Assembly (NCBI GenBank): GCA_016929095.1
Contig: JAFGJM010000050.1
Location: forward strand, 1-64,000
Reading direction: 5' to 3'
Length of the DNA stretch: 64,000 bases
Origin: Anaerolineales bacterium
GTDB lineage: Bacteria > Chloroflexota > Anaerolineae > Anaerolineales > UBA4823
The notes under the pieces are model-generated. The model did not search any database, was not told the origin of the DNA, and saw only the letters and a list, made by a program, of their open reading frames with translations. Below are positions 1 to 9,573 of the stretch, one piece after another; position 1 is the stretch's first letter, and each line of letters opens with the position of its first letter. The position numbers and the translations under genes are program-made.

Positions 1-73
1 AGAAATGGATACATGCACATTTTGATGGTATTATGATATCTTCATACAGAAACAATCCCATTCAGGAGGATTA

Positions 74-1372
74 ATGACTGAATTTTTTACCAAAACTCAA
101 CTGGCAAATGGATTGACTGTATTATTAAAAGAAATTCATACAGCTCCAATTATCAGCCAGTGGATGTGGTATCGTGTTGGATCGAGGGATGAGATTGCAG
201 GGATCACGGGTATTTCTCATTGGGTCGAACACATGCAATTTAAGGGTACGCCTTCTTTCCCATCCAGCGTCTTGGATAAATCGATTTCCCGCGAGGGTGG
301 ATATTGGAATGCTATGACATACCTCGATTGGACAACATATTTCGAGGTAATGCCGGCCGATAAAATCGATTTATCATTACGTATGGAAGCCGATCGAATG
401 GTAAACAGTCTTTATAATGAAGAGGAAATTAACTCTGAAAGAACCGTGATTATTTCAGAACGGCAGGGAAGTGAAAACGAGCCTCTCTTCCTTCTTGGAG
501 AAGCCATGCAGGCTTCTGCCTTCCGTGTGCATCCATATCATCATGAAGTGATCGGCGATCTGGCAGATCTCCGAACTATTCAGAGAGAGCAGTTATATCA
601 GCATTATCGATCCTTTTATACACCCAATAACGCTGTTCTGGCAATCGCTGGAGATTTTAACACCGACGCCATGTTGAAACGCATCCGGGAATTATATGAA
701 CCCATCCCGGCAGGCGCTACTCCTCGGCGGCATTTTCGTCCTGAACCTCCCCAACAGGGGGAAATCAACATAACCGTGGAAGGACCCGGGGAAACAACTT
801 ACATTCAAATTTATCACCATGTCCCCGAAGCGACGCATCCCGATTTCTTTTGCCTGACCGTTTTAGACAGCTTGTTGACCGGTCCTAGCAATTTGAATAT
901 GTTTGGCGGGGGCATATCCAATAAAACTTCCCGCTTATATCGGGCACTGGTTGAACGCGAGCTGGCTATCAGCGTTCAGGGCGGCTTACAAGCCACTATC
1001 GATCCGTATCTCTATAGCATCATGGGAATTTTGCATCCGCAACACACGGTTGAAGAAGTGCTGACAGTCATCAATCAGGAGATAGAAAATCTTCAGCAAG
1101 CTCCGCCTCCCGAAGAGGATTTACATCGCGCCGTCAAACAAGCTCGGGCGCTTTTTGCCTATGGCAGCGAAAGCACCACTAATCAGGCATTTTGGCTGGG
1201 TTTTTCAGAGATGTTTGCCAGTTATGATTGGTTCGACAATTACCTGAATCATTTGACGAATGTAACACCACAGGATGTCCAAAGAGTTGCTACGCAATAC
1301 TTCTCTCACAAAAATCGGATCGTAGGCGTATATTCTCCCCAGGGATGGCAATCAGGGATAAACAATGAATAA
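74..1372 (+). CDS. M16 family zinc metallopeptidase, catalytic subunit
   Basis: Pitrilysin/processing-peptidase family enzyme that cleaves peptides in a clamshell chamber. The inverted zinc motif HXXEH is present as H49-W-V-E52-H53, and the third zinc ligand, E129 in a SERTVIISE context, sits 76 residues after H53 as the family requires. The length (432 aa) is that of a half-clam subunit, so it needs a partner, presumably the next gene, which overlaps it by 8 bp. The ATG follows a good AGGAGG ribosome site. No signal peptide is visible, so a cytoplasmic location is inferred. Substrate unknown. Confidence 0.93.
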   Translation: MTEFFTKTQLANGLTVLLKEIHTAPIISQWMWYRVGSRDEIAGITGISHWVEHMQFKGTPSFPSSVLDKSISREGGYWNAMTYLDWTTYFEVMPADKIDLSLRMEADRMVNSLYNEEEINSERTVIISERQGSENEPLFLLGEAMQASAFRVHPYHHEVIGDLADLRTIQREQLYQHYRSFYTPNNAVLAIAGDFNTDAMLKRIRELYEPIPAGATPRRHFRPEPPQQGEINITVEGPGETTYIQIYHHVPEATHPDFFCLTVLDSLLTGPSNLNMFGGGISNKTSRLYRALVERELAISVQGGLQATIDPYLYSIMGILHPQHTVEEVLTVINQEIENLQQAPPPEEDLHRAVKQARALFAYGSESTTNQAFWLGFSEMFASYDWFDNYLNHLTNVTPQDVQRVATQYFSHKNRIVGVYSPQGWQSGINNE

Positions 1373-2711
1373 ATCCATGAAGCACAATCTCAAAATAAAC
1401 CCCCGTTTAAATAATCAAAGGCATCAGAAGAAATCCCTGCCCCCGATCAGTAATTACACGCTTCCCGGCGAGGAGGACATCACCCGTGTTGAGCTTCCCA
1501 ATGGGATTGTGGTGTTAGCCCGACCGAATTTCAATAGCGTTTCACTCGTAGTGAGTGGGTATGTCCCGGTAGGTGGTTTGTTGGATCCCATAGAGAAATT
1601 GGGGTTGGCGAATTTCACCTCAATCGCCCTGATGCGCGGCACCCGGCAGCACTCATTTCAGGCGTTATATGACTTATTAGAATCAAATGGCGCCAGCCTG
1701 GGTTTTGATTGCGCCACCCATTCAACCAGTTTCGGCGGTAAGGCATTATCTGAAGACCTGGAATTACTGCTCACAGTCATATCTGAAACCTTACGCTACC
1801 CCATCTTTCCTAAGGAACACATCGAGAGATTGCGCGCCCAACTGTTAACCGGGTTAGCTATGCGCGCTCAGGATACGACTCAGGTGGCCTCTTTAACACT
1901 CGATCAATTGATTTATACCAATCATCCTTATCGAAACCCCGAAGATGGTTACGTAGAAACAATTCAAGCCATTACCCAGGAAGACCTGATTGCCTGTCAT
2001 CGCCAGGCGTATGGGCCTCAAGGTTCTGTCATAGTCATCGTGGGCGCTATTGACCCACAAAAAGCCATTGATAAAGTGGCAGAATTCCTGGGAGATTGGA
2101 ACAATCCGGACCAACTCTTTGAACCGGAGCTGCCTCCGATAACCCCGCTTACAAAAACGAACACCAAAAAAGTGGAAATTGCGGGGAAATCCCAGGCCGA
2201 TATTTATATGGGCATTGCGGGACCTTCCCGGTTTTCTCCCGATTACATGGCTGCTGCCCTGGGCAATAATATCTTGGGACAATTTGGCATGATGGGACGC
2301 ATCGGAGAAGCGGTGCGCGAACAAGCCGGATTAGCTTACTACGCCCATAGCAACTTAAGTGGTGGTTTGGGACCAGGACCCTGGTCTGTTTCTGCCGGCG
2401 TCGACCCCTCCAATGTAGATCAAGCCATCGATTTGATCACACAAGAAATTAAACGCTTTGTTGAAACGAAGGTTTCACCCGAAGAGTTATCCGACAGTCA
2501 GGCGAACTTCATCGGTCGTTTACCCTTGTCAATGGAATCAAATGCTGGGGTTGCCTCTGCTTTGATTAATCTTGAACGATACAAGCTGGGGTTGGATTAT
2601 TATCAAAATTTCCCTAGTATTATCGAAGCAATCACAATTGATGATGTCAAAGAGGTGGCTGCCCGCTATTTCAATCCTGATTGTTTGGGCATAGCCGTGG
2701 CAGGGCCTTGA
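1365..2711 (+). CDS. M16 family peptidase-like protein, non-catalytic partner subunit
   Basis: Second M16 half-clam protein (448 aa). The region aligned with the zinc site reads LGLANFTSIAL, so the HXXEH residues are missing and the protein should not bind zinc. The remaining fold is typical, with a second domain containing the RFSPDYMAAALGNNILG segment. Its start overlaps the end of the catalytic subunit gene by 8 bp, indicating translational coupling and a heterodimer like other bacterial alpha/beta M16 pairs. The first 30 residues are basic and disordered-looking; a later start is possible. Confidence 0.9.
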   Translation: MNKSMKHNLKINPRLNNQRHQKKSLPPISNYTLPGEEDITRVELPNGIVVLARPNFNSVSLVVSGYVPVGGLLDPIEKLGLANFTSIALMRGTRQHSFQALYDLLESNGASLGFDCATHSTSFGGKALSEDLELLLTVISETLRYPIFPKEHIERLRAQLLTGLAMRAQDTTQVASLTLDQLIYTNHPYRNPEDGYVETIQAITQEDLIACHRQAYGPQGSVIVIVGAIDPQKAIDKVAEFLGDWNNPDQLFEPELPPITPLTKTNTKKVEIAGKSQADIYMGIAGPSRFSPDYMAAALGNNILGQFGMMGRIGEAVREQAGLAYYAHSNLSGGLGPGPWSVSAGVDPSNVDQAIDLITQEIKRFVETKVSPEELSDSQANFIGRLPLSMESNAGVASALINLERYKLGLDYYQNFPSIIEAITIDDVKEVAARYFNPDCLGIAVAGP

Positions 2712-2725
2712 AAGTCTGATAAACC

Positions 2726-3094
2726 ATGAAACTGGTCTCCGGAGTTGATCTGATAGAAATCGAACGCGTGAAAAACGTGTACGATAGGCACGGCGCTCGT
2801 TTTTTGCATCGGATTTTTACCCCCGACGAAGTCGCAGATGTCCATGGAAATATACCATCTCTGGCTGTCCGCTTTGCTGCAAAAGAGGCGGCAGCCAAAG
2901 CGTTAGGCACGGGTATCGGACAGATAAGCTGGCAAGAAATCGAAGTAAGACGCAGCCCCACCGGTCAGCCGGTGCTATTTCTGCACAGGAACGCCTCCCG
3001 GCGCAGCCAAGAATTAGGGATCACGCATTGGTCGATCAGTCTAAGTCACACCGTAACACACGCCGTTGCGGTGGTTATTGGTATCGGTGAATAA
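2726..3094 (+). CDS. acpS: holo-[acyl-carrier-protein] synthase
   Basis: Transfers 4'-phosphopantetheine from CoA to the serine of apo-ACP, activating fatty-acid synthesis. The protein has the usual AcpS length (122 aa), the N-terminal GVDLIEIERV magnesium-binding segment (D8) and the signature RFAAKEAAAKALGTG with the second metal-binding Glu. It starts 14 bp after the M16 partner gene and is probably co-transcribed. It ends 5 bp before the stop codon of the convergent DedA gene, with no obvious terminator between them. Confidence 0.95.
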   Translation: MKLVSGVDLIEIERVKNVYDRHGARFLHRIFTPDEVADVHGNIPSLAVRFAAKEAAAKALGTGIGQISWQEIEVRRSPTGQPVLFLHRNASRRSQELGITHWSISLSHTVTHAVAVVIGIGE

Positions 3095-3099
3095 GCAAT

Positions 3100-3762
3100 T
3101 TATTCCATTTGGGGTTTTTGCCTGGCAGCGGAGCGCTCCTTGAGGTATTCGACAATTGCCGGAAGAACCGAAATGAAGATGATTGCCATGACCACCAAAG
3201 AAAAATGATCCTGCACAATTTTTAACCCGCCAAAGAAATATCCCCCAAAAGAAAATATTGCCACCCAGGCAATGCCCCCAATCACGTTAAAACTGATAAA
3301 TCGCCCATACGACATCTCACCGATCCCGGCCACAAAGGGTGCAAAAGTGCGGATAATGGGAATAAAGCGCGCCAGGATGATGGTTTTTCCGCCGTGTTTT
3401 TCATAGAACTTATGCGTTTTTTCCAGATATTCCTTTTTTAAGAAACGGATATTCCCACTGAATGCTCGTTCGCCAATTGTATGGCCGATCCAGTAATTTG
3501 CAGTATCTCCGGCGACGGCTGCTATGCAAAGCAATAAAAACAAAATATGGATATTCAAGCTTCCCATACCCGCAAAAGTCCCTGCTGCGAAAATCAATGA
3601 ATCGCCTGGTAAAAATGGGGTTACCACCAACCCGGTCTCCATGAAGATAATTAAAAACAGCAATAAATACGTCCAGGTTCCGTAAGTCTGGATTACCGTG
3701 TTTAAATGTTCGTCCAGATGTAAAAATAAGTCAATAAATAGAGAGATTAATTCCATATTCAC
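3100..3762 (-). CDS. DedA/VTT family membrane protein
   Basis: Polytopic inner-membrane protein of the DedA (SNARE-associated/VTT) family, members of which act in lipid translocation and membrane homeostasis. Family hallmarks are visible: an [15 protein letters not shown] segment, the [16 protein letters not shown] motif with its conserved arginines, and several hydrophobic segments across 220 aa. The start codon overlaps the end of the PrsW gene by 4 bp, so it is the last gene of the minus-strand envelope operon. The precise lipid substrate cannot be read from sequence. Confidence 0.92.
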   Translation of the reverse strand: MNMELISLFIDLFLHLDEHLNTVIQTYGTWTYLLLFLIIFMETGLVVTPFLPGDSLIFAAGTFAGMGSLNIHILFLLLCIAAVAGDTANYWIGHTIGERAFSGNIRFLKKEYLEKTHKFYEKHGGKTIILARFIPIIRTFAPFVAGIGEMSYGRFISFNVIGGIAWVAIFSFGGYFFGGLKIVQDHFSLVVMAIIFISVLPAIVEYLKERSAARQKPQME

Positions 3763-5000
3763 TCCTGAATCTGAGGCTGAACAGTATCATCAGACACATG
3801 GTCAGCTTGTTTTTGCAAACGGCGGTTACTCCCGACAATAATAAGAAATGTAGTAATGGCTAAAACAAATAATCCTAAAGGCGCTGCCAGACCCAGGCGT
3901 TCCACCAATATTGGCGCGTTTTTATTAAGCAGAGAAGCAAAGGCGTATGACACAGCTAATCCATTCCATAAACCATGCACCAGCACTGCTAATAAGAATG
4001 CCCCCCCAAGTTGTAAATATTTTTTATTATTCCAGGCGTTAACTAAGGCATACCCGGTGAGACCAGCGGTTGCCATGTGAATTAACGATGTACCCATGCG
4101 TCCGGTGACAGTAACTAACCATTCCTGGCTGGAATAGGTTAGCGCGATATTTTCAATCCACCCATACCCTGCTCCGCACAGTAACCCGGCGATAAACCCC
4201 TCTGAAACTGACAGTTTGCGATTCAATAAAAACCATACGCCGAGCGGCTTAATCGTCTCTTCGATGAGCGGCACGATCACCGCCGTAAATGCTATCATAT
4301 AGAAAAATGCCCCAGGATGAGATAAAAAGGGAAGGATTCCCTCATACACCTCTTCCGGGTTGATATTCCTACGATCAAAAATTTGCGAGAATTGGTTCAT
4401 CGCTTCAAAAAGCTCAGGATCGTTGGTAAGTAAAAATGCAACCAGTAGAACAAAAATCACCATCACCACAAGTTCGGCAAAAAGAATCAAAGTGGGTGAA
4501 AGTATCATTCCCGTCGAAAACAATCCCCAGCGCCGTTGTTGTGAAGTCACGGGTAAGTGGTTTATTGCTAGATATATGACCCACAGAATTGGTAAACCCA
4601 AAGCCAGCACATGGAAAATCGGTAAAAATACCCATCCAAAACCGGCTTGATTTGACAACCAGTGTCCGATCCACAAGACTAACGGAAGCGCAATAATTAA
4701 CCATGCAAAGGTCTTTATGGATATCGAAATTGGGAAAGTTGGCAACGATCGATCAAAGCCTTTTTTGATCGAATATATCGCCGAAGGCAGCAGTAAAAAG
4801 CCGCATACGATTAATCCGGAAGCAAGCATAAAGGAAGAACTAAAATTGCTATTTCCGATGGAATTCGAAAGCTTGTTTACCAGGGCGAAAAATAAAGCGA
4901 TAAATGCCATCCCCCATAAAAAAAATGCCCCGAGTACACTACACCCCATTTGCACTATAGAAAACCAATCGTACTTAGGAGAAGGGGTTGATTCTTGCAT
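3759..5000 (-). CDS. PrsW family intramembrane metalloprotease
   Basis: Membrane-embedded protease of the PrsW/CAAX-protease (ABI-like) superfamily. Predicted catalytic and zinc residues are present: E247-E248 in a [10 protein letters not shown] motif, the GAGYGWIEN motif (E283), H308, and the H342-G-L-W-N346 motif. About nine hydrophobic segments span 413 aa. In Bacillus PrsW starts site-1 cleavage of an anti-sigma factor; no anti-sigma gene lies nearby, so the target here is unknown. It overlaps both neighbours by 1-4 bp, implying tight co-expression with the DsbA-cyclophilin lipoprotein and DedA. Confidence 0.9.
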   Translation of the reverse strand: MQESTPSPKYDWFSIVQMGCSVLGAFFLWGMAFIALFFALVNKLSNSIGNSNFSSSFMLASGLIVCGFLLLPSAIYSIKKGFDRSLPTFPISISIKTFAWLIIALPLVLWIGHWLSNQAGFGWVFLPIFHVLALGLPILWVIYLAINHLPVTSQQRRWGLFSTGMILSPTLILFAELVVMVIFVLLVAFLLTNDPELFEAMNQFSQIFDRRNINPEEVYEGILPFLSHPGAFFYMIAFTAVIVPLIEETIKPLGVWFLLNRKLSVSEGFIAGLLCGAGYGWIENIALTYSSQEWLVTVTGRMGTSLIHMATAGLTGYALVNAWNNKKYLQLGGAFLLAVLVHGLWNGLAVSYAFASLLNKNAPILVERLGLAAPLGLFVLAITTFLIIVGSNRRLQKQADHVSDDTVQPQIQE

Positions 5001-6274
5001 TATTGTTCATCAATCGTCACAGAAATTATCTTATCCCCATATTGGCTAAGATTTTCCTGGGTATCACGCGGGGTCAGATTTTCAGCGACGTCCAAACCAT
5101 CGATCACCTCGCCAAAGATGGTATATTTCCCATCTAAATGCGGCGCAGCGGCAAATGTGATGAAAAATTGGCTGCCATTCGTACCGGGTCCGGCATTTGC
5201 CATGGCAAGCACCCCGGGCTTATCAAAAGTTAAATCAGAAGAAATCTCATTGATAAAGGCATATCCTGGACTGCCGTAACCGGTGCCGCTTGGATCACCC
5301 GCTTGAGCGCCGAATCCGGTAATCACACGATGAAAAATGATGTTGTCATACCACCCATTTCTTGCCAAGAATATAAAATTGTTAACCGCAATGGGCGCTT
5401 GTTTAGGAAATAGTTGCAGAATAATATCTCCTTTTTCAGTGTGTATCGAGGCTGTATACCGCTTATTTATATCGATAGTCATCGGAGGGCAGGTTGTGAA
5501 TTGCCGTTTTTCCAATAAATGTAAATTGAGGATCGCCCTCAAGTTGCCTTCCGTCAATGGGAAATTATTACTGAAAATCTCATTATTGAGGAGAATAAAG
5601 GGTGTGCCAGGTATTCCGGTCTGATAGCCTTTGTCCCAGGCGTTTTGAGTCATTGCCGCCAATTCATCGCTCAACATATCTTCTTCGAATTGTGCTTTAT
5701 CCAGACCCAATGATTCAGCATGGCTGATCACCCATTCCTTAAATTCCTCCGCAGTAAAATCTATCCATTCCTTTTGCTGTGCAAAAAGAAAGCTGTGCAT
5801 CTCCCAAAATTTACCCTGCAATCCGGCGGCTTCTGCTGCCTGAGTGGTGATGGCAGCTTTATCGTGCATGCCGATCAATGGAAAATGCCGGTATACCAGT
5901 CGGACATCTTCGGCATATTCCTCCTGGATTTGCAACAGCACCGGCGCCAACCCCGCACAACCTTCACATTGGTAATCGCCATATTCAAGGATGGTTACCG
6001 TCGCATCTTCCAGACCAATGGACCAATCATCATCCGTCACAGGAGTAAACATCGATTCTTCGGTCGGTCCTGGGGTCGGGTTAGGGCTGATAACCGTGCA
6101 CCCAGCGGGAGCTGCTTCGGCAGCGCTGGCCTGGGAAGTTGCCGTCGGCGAGCTGACCGGTGCGATCATGTTTACCGGATCTTGATAAACGCCTGTGTTG
6201 GATGGATTTTTACCCTGGCAGCCGGTAATTATCCCGATCAATAATGCAATTATGATTGTCACATGCTTATTCAT
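5000..6274 (-). CDS. lipoprotein fusing a DsbA/thioredoxin-like domain to a cyclophilin-type prolyl isomerase
   Basis: Two folding activities on one lipid anchor. A signal peptide ends in the lipobox IITGC (C19). Residues about 85-255 form a DsbA/DsbG-like thioredoxin fold with active site C103-E-G-C106 and a TP cis-proline loop near residue 225. Residues about 272-420 form a cyclophilin domain with FHRV (R316), QAGD (Q324) and the GTNGSQFFIT motif; the position of human cyclophilin W121 is His379, as in many bacterial forms. The ATG at 6274 is chosen because an AGGA site lies 9 nt upstream; two in-frame starts up to 9 bp earlier are badly spaced. Likely role: extracytoplasmic disulfide and proline folding. 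Confidence 0.9.
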   Translation of the reverse strand: MNKHVTIIIALLIGIITGCQGKNPSNTGVYQDPVNMIAPVSSPTATSQASAAEAAPAGCTVISPNPTPGPTEESMFTPVTDDDWSIGLEDATVTILEYGDYQCEGCAGLAPVLLQIQEEYAEDVRLVYRHFPLIGMHDKAAITTQAAEAAGLQGKFWEMHSFLFAQQKEWIDFTAEEFKEWVISHAESLGLDKAQFEEDMLSDELAAMTQNAWDKGYQTGIPGTPFILLNNEIFSNNFPLTEGNLRAILNLHLLEKRQFTTCPPMTIDINKRYTASIHTEKGDIILQLFPKQAPIAVNNFIFLARNGWYDNIIFHRVITGFGAQAGDPSGTGYGSPGYAFINEISSDLTFDKPGVLAMANAGPGTNGSQFFITFAAAPHLDGKYTIFGEVIDGLDVAENLTPRDTQENLSQYGDKIISVTIDEQ

Positions 6275-6329
6275 TAACATCAATCCTGAATTCCTTAAAA
6301 TACCCGCTAATTTTACCAGTAGAATCGGT

Positions 6330-7601
6330 TTATTTTTCTGCCATCAATTCTTGTAATTGCTGGTATGAGACCATCCATGATATCGTTTTGATGAAATCTT
6401 TTAATGTTGGGCTGGAGGCGCGTAACGCTCGTACAGCAGCTCCAACCGGGTCTTCACCAGCCGCGCTTACCGCTTCATCGGCATATGCCCCATGAAAGGC
6501 AAAATATGCCTGGTTGAGTTTTCGGATATGGTATCCATTATCCCAAAAGTATTGACGGCGTTTTTCCATGAATTCTTCCGCTTGCTCAATTTTTCCGGCT
6601 TCCAGCAATCTGTCAACGATCAAACGGGTAAGATGCATTTCGTGTTGAAAATTAAAAACCGGGGGTTCTCCGGATTCCTCAACCTGGCTTTCCTCAACCA
6701 GTGGTTCATCCTCAACGGGCGGCGGAAGCAATTCCGGGTAATAATGGGCTATCAATAACTTTCCAATCTCTTTTCCGGCAATATTGGCGGTGGTTTCATT
6801 CATGGTGCGTAATTCAGGGCTGGTTGAGTAATTCAATCCCAAAGGGCGCAGCGTCAAGTAATTATGTGTCCATTCGTGAGCCACAACTTCCACCAACCAG
6901 TTCAAGTCCCGTGTTTGCATCACCATCGTGGGGTACACGCCGACGCCGCCAACTTCTTCGACCAGGGATGACACGTTTCGCGCCTCATCCACCGTGTTTT
7001 CGAGGGTAATGATCTGGTCAATGGTGAGGTTGGACACAAGTGAGATATCCGCATCCTGCCGAATCACCTCTCGAGGGGAAACAATAAGCGCCAGAGGCAG
7101 CGGAGTAGTGCGGTATAGAATAGGTGGAACAGGCTGCCCGATCATCGACAATCCCACATCCGATACAACCTGGGCAAGCTGGTTTTGGATGATTGATTCT
7201 GCCAATGGCCCCAATAAATCCCGCTGTTGATACAAACGTGACAGTTCGTCCTTTATTGACACAGCCACCGCACCGGGATTCTCGATGGCAGGGTCGGAAT
7301 AGATATTTTCTAAATTCGTTTCGGTGTTTTGAATTTGGATCACCAACGCGATATACCGGATAACGAAATCATGCCGCTGATCGTCATCCAGATAATGAAC
7401 CGTATTTAATGCACCCTGACCGAATTTGACCTTGATAGCATCCAGAGTCCAGACGATGTAATCAAATTCAATATCTCGAGTGAAGGCGCGTACACTTTCA
7501 ATGGGATCGCTTAATGGTAAGACACTCCGAGACAGAAGAATAAGAAAAATAAAAACTTCAAAGGTCAGGTAATAAAAATATGTTTTCCGAAAAACCGACA
7601 T
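6330..7601 (-). CDS. membrane-anchored HEXXH metalloprotease-like protein, unknown family
   Basis: I do not recognise a named family. One hydrophobic segment (residues about 8-30) should anchor the protein with the bulk outside. A zinc-protease signature is clear: H242-E-W-T-H246, followed by N-E269-T-T-A, where E269 is a plausible third ligand as in gluzincins. The region before the motif is helical and charged; the C-terminus after a Pro/Glu linker (about 285-320) is also helical. It is the first gene of the minus-strand operon leading to DsbA-cyclophilin, PrsW and DedA, which suggests an envelope role. Confidence 0.75.
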   Translation of the reverse strand: MSVFRKTYFYYLTFEVFIFLILLSRSVLPLSDPIESVRAFTRDIEFDYIVWTLDAIKVKFGQGALNTVHYLDDDQRHDFVIRYIALVIQIQNTETNLENIYSDPAIENPGAVAVSIKDELSRLYQQRDLLGPLAESIIQNQLAQVVSDVGLSMIGQPVPPILYRTTPLPLALIVSPREVIRQDADISLVSNLTIDQIITLENTVDEARNVSSLVEEVGGVGVYPTMVMQTRDLNWLVEVVAHEWTHNYLTLRPLGLNYSTSPELRTMNETTANIAGKEIGKLLIAHYYPELLPPPVEDEPLVEESQVEESGEPPVFNFQHEMHLTRLIVDRLLEAGKIEQAEEFMEKRRQYFWDNGYHIRKLNQAYFAFHGAYADEAVSAAGEDPVGAAVRALRASSPTLKDFIKTISWMVSYQQLQELMAEK

Positions 7602-7677
7602 GCAGGCGATGATACTGCCTTATAGTAATCATGTCAATTCACGGGACTAACATACTATAAAATTTTTATGGCAGTCG

Positions 7678-7686
7678 TGCTATAAT
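7678..7686 (+). promoter_or_regulatory. extended -10 promoter directly before the epimerase start
   Basis: The sequence TGCTATAAT is a perfect extended -10 element (TGnTATAAT) ending 10 nt before the ATG at 7697. Initiation 6-8 nt after it would give a transcript with only a few nucleotides before the start codon. No -35 consensus lies 16-18 nt upstream, as is usual for extended -10 promoters, and there is no Shine-Dalgarno sequence before the ATG. Confidence 0.65.
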
Positions 7687-7696
7687 CCAACCTGCT

Positions 7697-8662
7697 ATGA
7701 ATTTTCTAGTCACCGGCGCAGCCGGTTTTTTAGGGGCATCGTTAGCCAATCAACTGGCGCGGGAAGGTCAACAAGCACGTGGTTTAGATGACCTCTCTAC
7801 CGGTAATCCAAACGCCCTTTCTCCCGATGTGCTTTTCACACGAGGTGATGTCAATGACCGCCCCAAGCTGTGGACTTTGCTGCAGGAAGTGGATTGTGTT
7901 TACCACCTGGCAGCGCGTGTCTCGGTGCCCGAATCGATCTTATACCCGCGTGAGTATAATGCGGTCAATGTGGGCGGCACCGTGAGCCTGATGGAAGCCA
8001 TGCGTGATGTAGGCGTGCGGCGGGTGGTTTTTATCTCCTCCGGAGCCGTGTACGGCGATCAGGAAGAACAACCGTTAAGTGTGGAAAAAACGCCCAACCC
8101 GCATTCCCCTTATGCGGTATCGAAATTGGCTGCCGAATACTATGTGCGTACTATTGGCGATCTATGGGGTATTGAAACCGTATGTCTTAGGGTTTTCAAT
8201 GCCTATGGGCCTGGACAACGCCTGCCGCCTTCTCACCCACCGGTCATTCCAAATTTTTTACGCCAGGCTGTGCGTGGTGGTACCTTGGTGGTACATAACC
8301 AGGGCATTCAAACCCGCGATTATGTCTTCGTCGACGATGTCGTCAGGGCTATGATCGCCGCAGCCACAACCCCCGATATCAGTCATTCGATCATAAATAT
8401 AGGCAGCGGTACTGAAACAAGTGTCCGCGAATTGGTGCGACTGGTAAAAGAAATCACGGATAGCCATTCAGAGGTGATCTATAATCCGCAGACCGATCCG
8501 GGCGTCTCTCGTATGTGCGCCGATCTGACCGAAGCGCGGGAAAAATTAGGTTATCAGCCGCGTGTAGGATTACAGGAAGGGCTTCGCCTGACATTGGAAC
8601 GCGACCCACTCTTCAACCGCGATCTGCCCACCAAACCAAATTCGCGTAATCACAACAATTAA
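7697..8662 (+). CDS. NAD-dependent nucleotide-sugar epimerase/dehydratase (UDP-glucose 4-epimerase-like)
   Basis: Extended short-chain dehydrogenase of the GalE/WbpP group. The N-terminal Rossmann motif TGAAGFLG binds NAD, the SSGAVYG segment supplies the catalytic Ser/Thr, and YAVSK is the YXXXK catalytic pair. The 321-aa length is normal. It converts one UDP-sugar into another for surface polysaccharide or glycoconjugate synthesis; the exact sugar cannot be assigned. It stands alone, divergent from the envelope operon, and appears to be read from a leaderless or nearly leaderless mRNA. Confidence 0.9.
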   Translation: MNFLVTGAAGFLGASLANQLAREGQQARGLDDLSTGNPNALSPDVLFTRGDVNDRPKLWTLLQEVDCVYHLAARVSVPESILYPREYNAVNVGGTVSLMEAMRDVGVRRVVFISSGAVYGDQEEQPLSVEKTPNPHSPYAVSKLAAEYYVRTIGDLWGIETVCLRVFNAYGPGQRLPPSHPPVIPNFLRQAVRGGTLVVHNQGIQTRDYVFVDDVVRAMIAAATTPDISHSIINIGSGTETSVRELVRLVKEITDSHSEVIYNPQTDPGVSRMCADLTEAREKLGYQPRVGLQEGLRLTLERDPLFNRDLPTKPNSRNHNN

Positions 8663-8865
8663 TAATAAAAAGCTTTCAGTAGAGTTAAAACCAGACATAT
8701 TTTAATGATATCCTGATTCCTTATAACAAAGAACGATCACTCTTTTTTGTTTATAAATGAAAAACCTTTTTTCGCTCGATTCATATTCTTCCCGGCAACT
8801 TCTCACTATTCACCAATCAACGATTCACTGAAAACTGACAGCCGATATCAGATAACGTAATCCAC

Positions 8866-9477
8866 ATGTCGCCCCAACCCCGTCTTCCCCGTATGTTTTT
8901 TCAACGCAATACAGTAACCGTCGCAAGGGAACTGTTGGGCAAACGGCTGGTGCGCATCGAGCATGGCAAACGGCTGGCTGGTTATATTGTGGAAACCGAA
9001 GCTTACCGCGGGGAAGAAGATATGGGCTGCCATGCCCGCGCCGGCTTAACACCCCGCACGCGTGTAATGTACGGACCATCCGGTCACGCATATGTATATT
9101 TCACGTATGGCATGCATTGGATGTTGAATTTCGTTGTTGAGCAGGAAGGCTTCCCGGCAGCAGTTTTGTTGCGCGGCATCCAACCCTGTGAAGGGGTGGA
9201 AATCATCGCCGAACGCCGCAAAGGCCAGCCCTCAAAACGTTGGACAGATGGCCCGGCAAAAATTTGCCAGGCTTTCAATATCACTGGTGAAATGAATGGC
9301 ATCGATCTTTGTGCCGAGGAGGCTGAGATTTTCATCGAAAACAGCTTTCCCCATGAAATGATCCATGCAAAGCATGTGAGTGTTGGTCCGCGGGTGGGAT
9401 TATTCACGGTACCGGAACCCTGGAAAAGTATCCCCTGGCGGTTTATGCTGGATGAGAAAATCATTGAAAGCGAATAA
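8866..9477 (+). CDS. DNA-3-methyladenine glycosylase (AAG/MPG type)
   Basis: Base-excision repair enzyme that removes alkylated and deaminated purines by flipping them into a pocket. The signature VETEAYRG carries the catalytic Glu, and YGPSGHAYVYFTYGMHWMLN is the family DNA-intercalation and base-pocket region; LLRGIQP and the DGPAKICQAF segment complete the fold. Length 203 aa is typical. Neither the ATG at 8866 nor the in-frame ATG at 8893 has a Shine-Dalgarno site, so the start is uncertain. The 200 bp before it hold no recognised feature. Confidence 0.94.
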   Translation: MSPQPRLPRMFFQRNTVTVARELLGKRLVRIEHGKRLAGYIVETEAYRGEEDMGCHARAGLTPRTRVMYGPSGHAYVYFTYGMHWMLNFVVEQEGFPAAVLLRGIQPCEGVEIIAERRKGQPSKRWTDGPAKICQAFNITGEMNGIDLCAEEAEIFIENSFPHEMIHAKHVSVGPRVGLFTVPEPWKSIPWRFMLDEKIIESE

Positions 9478-9573
9478 GAGACCTGAACAATGAGACGTTT
9501 TTTAAAATTCAGGTTACAATATCAAATGTTAAGGATTTTCTCTTCGATATCATTACTTTTTTCAGGAGTGTAA

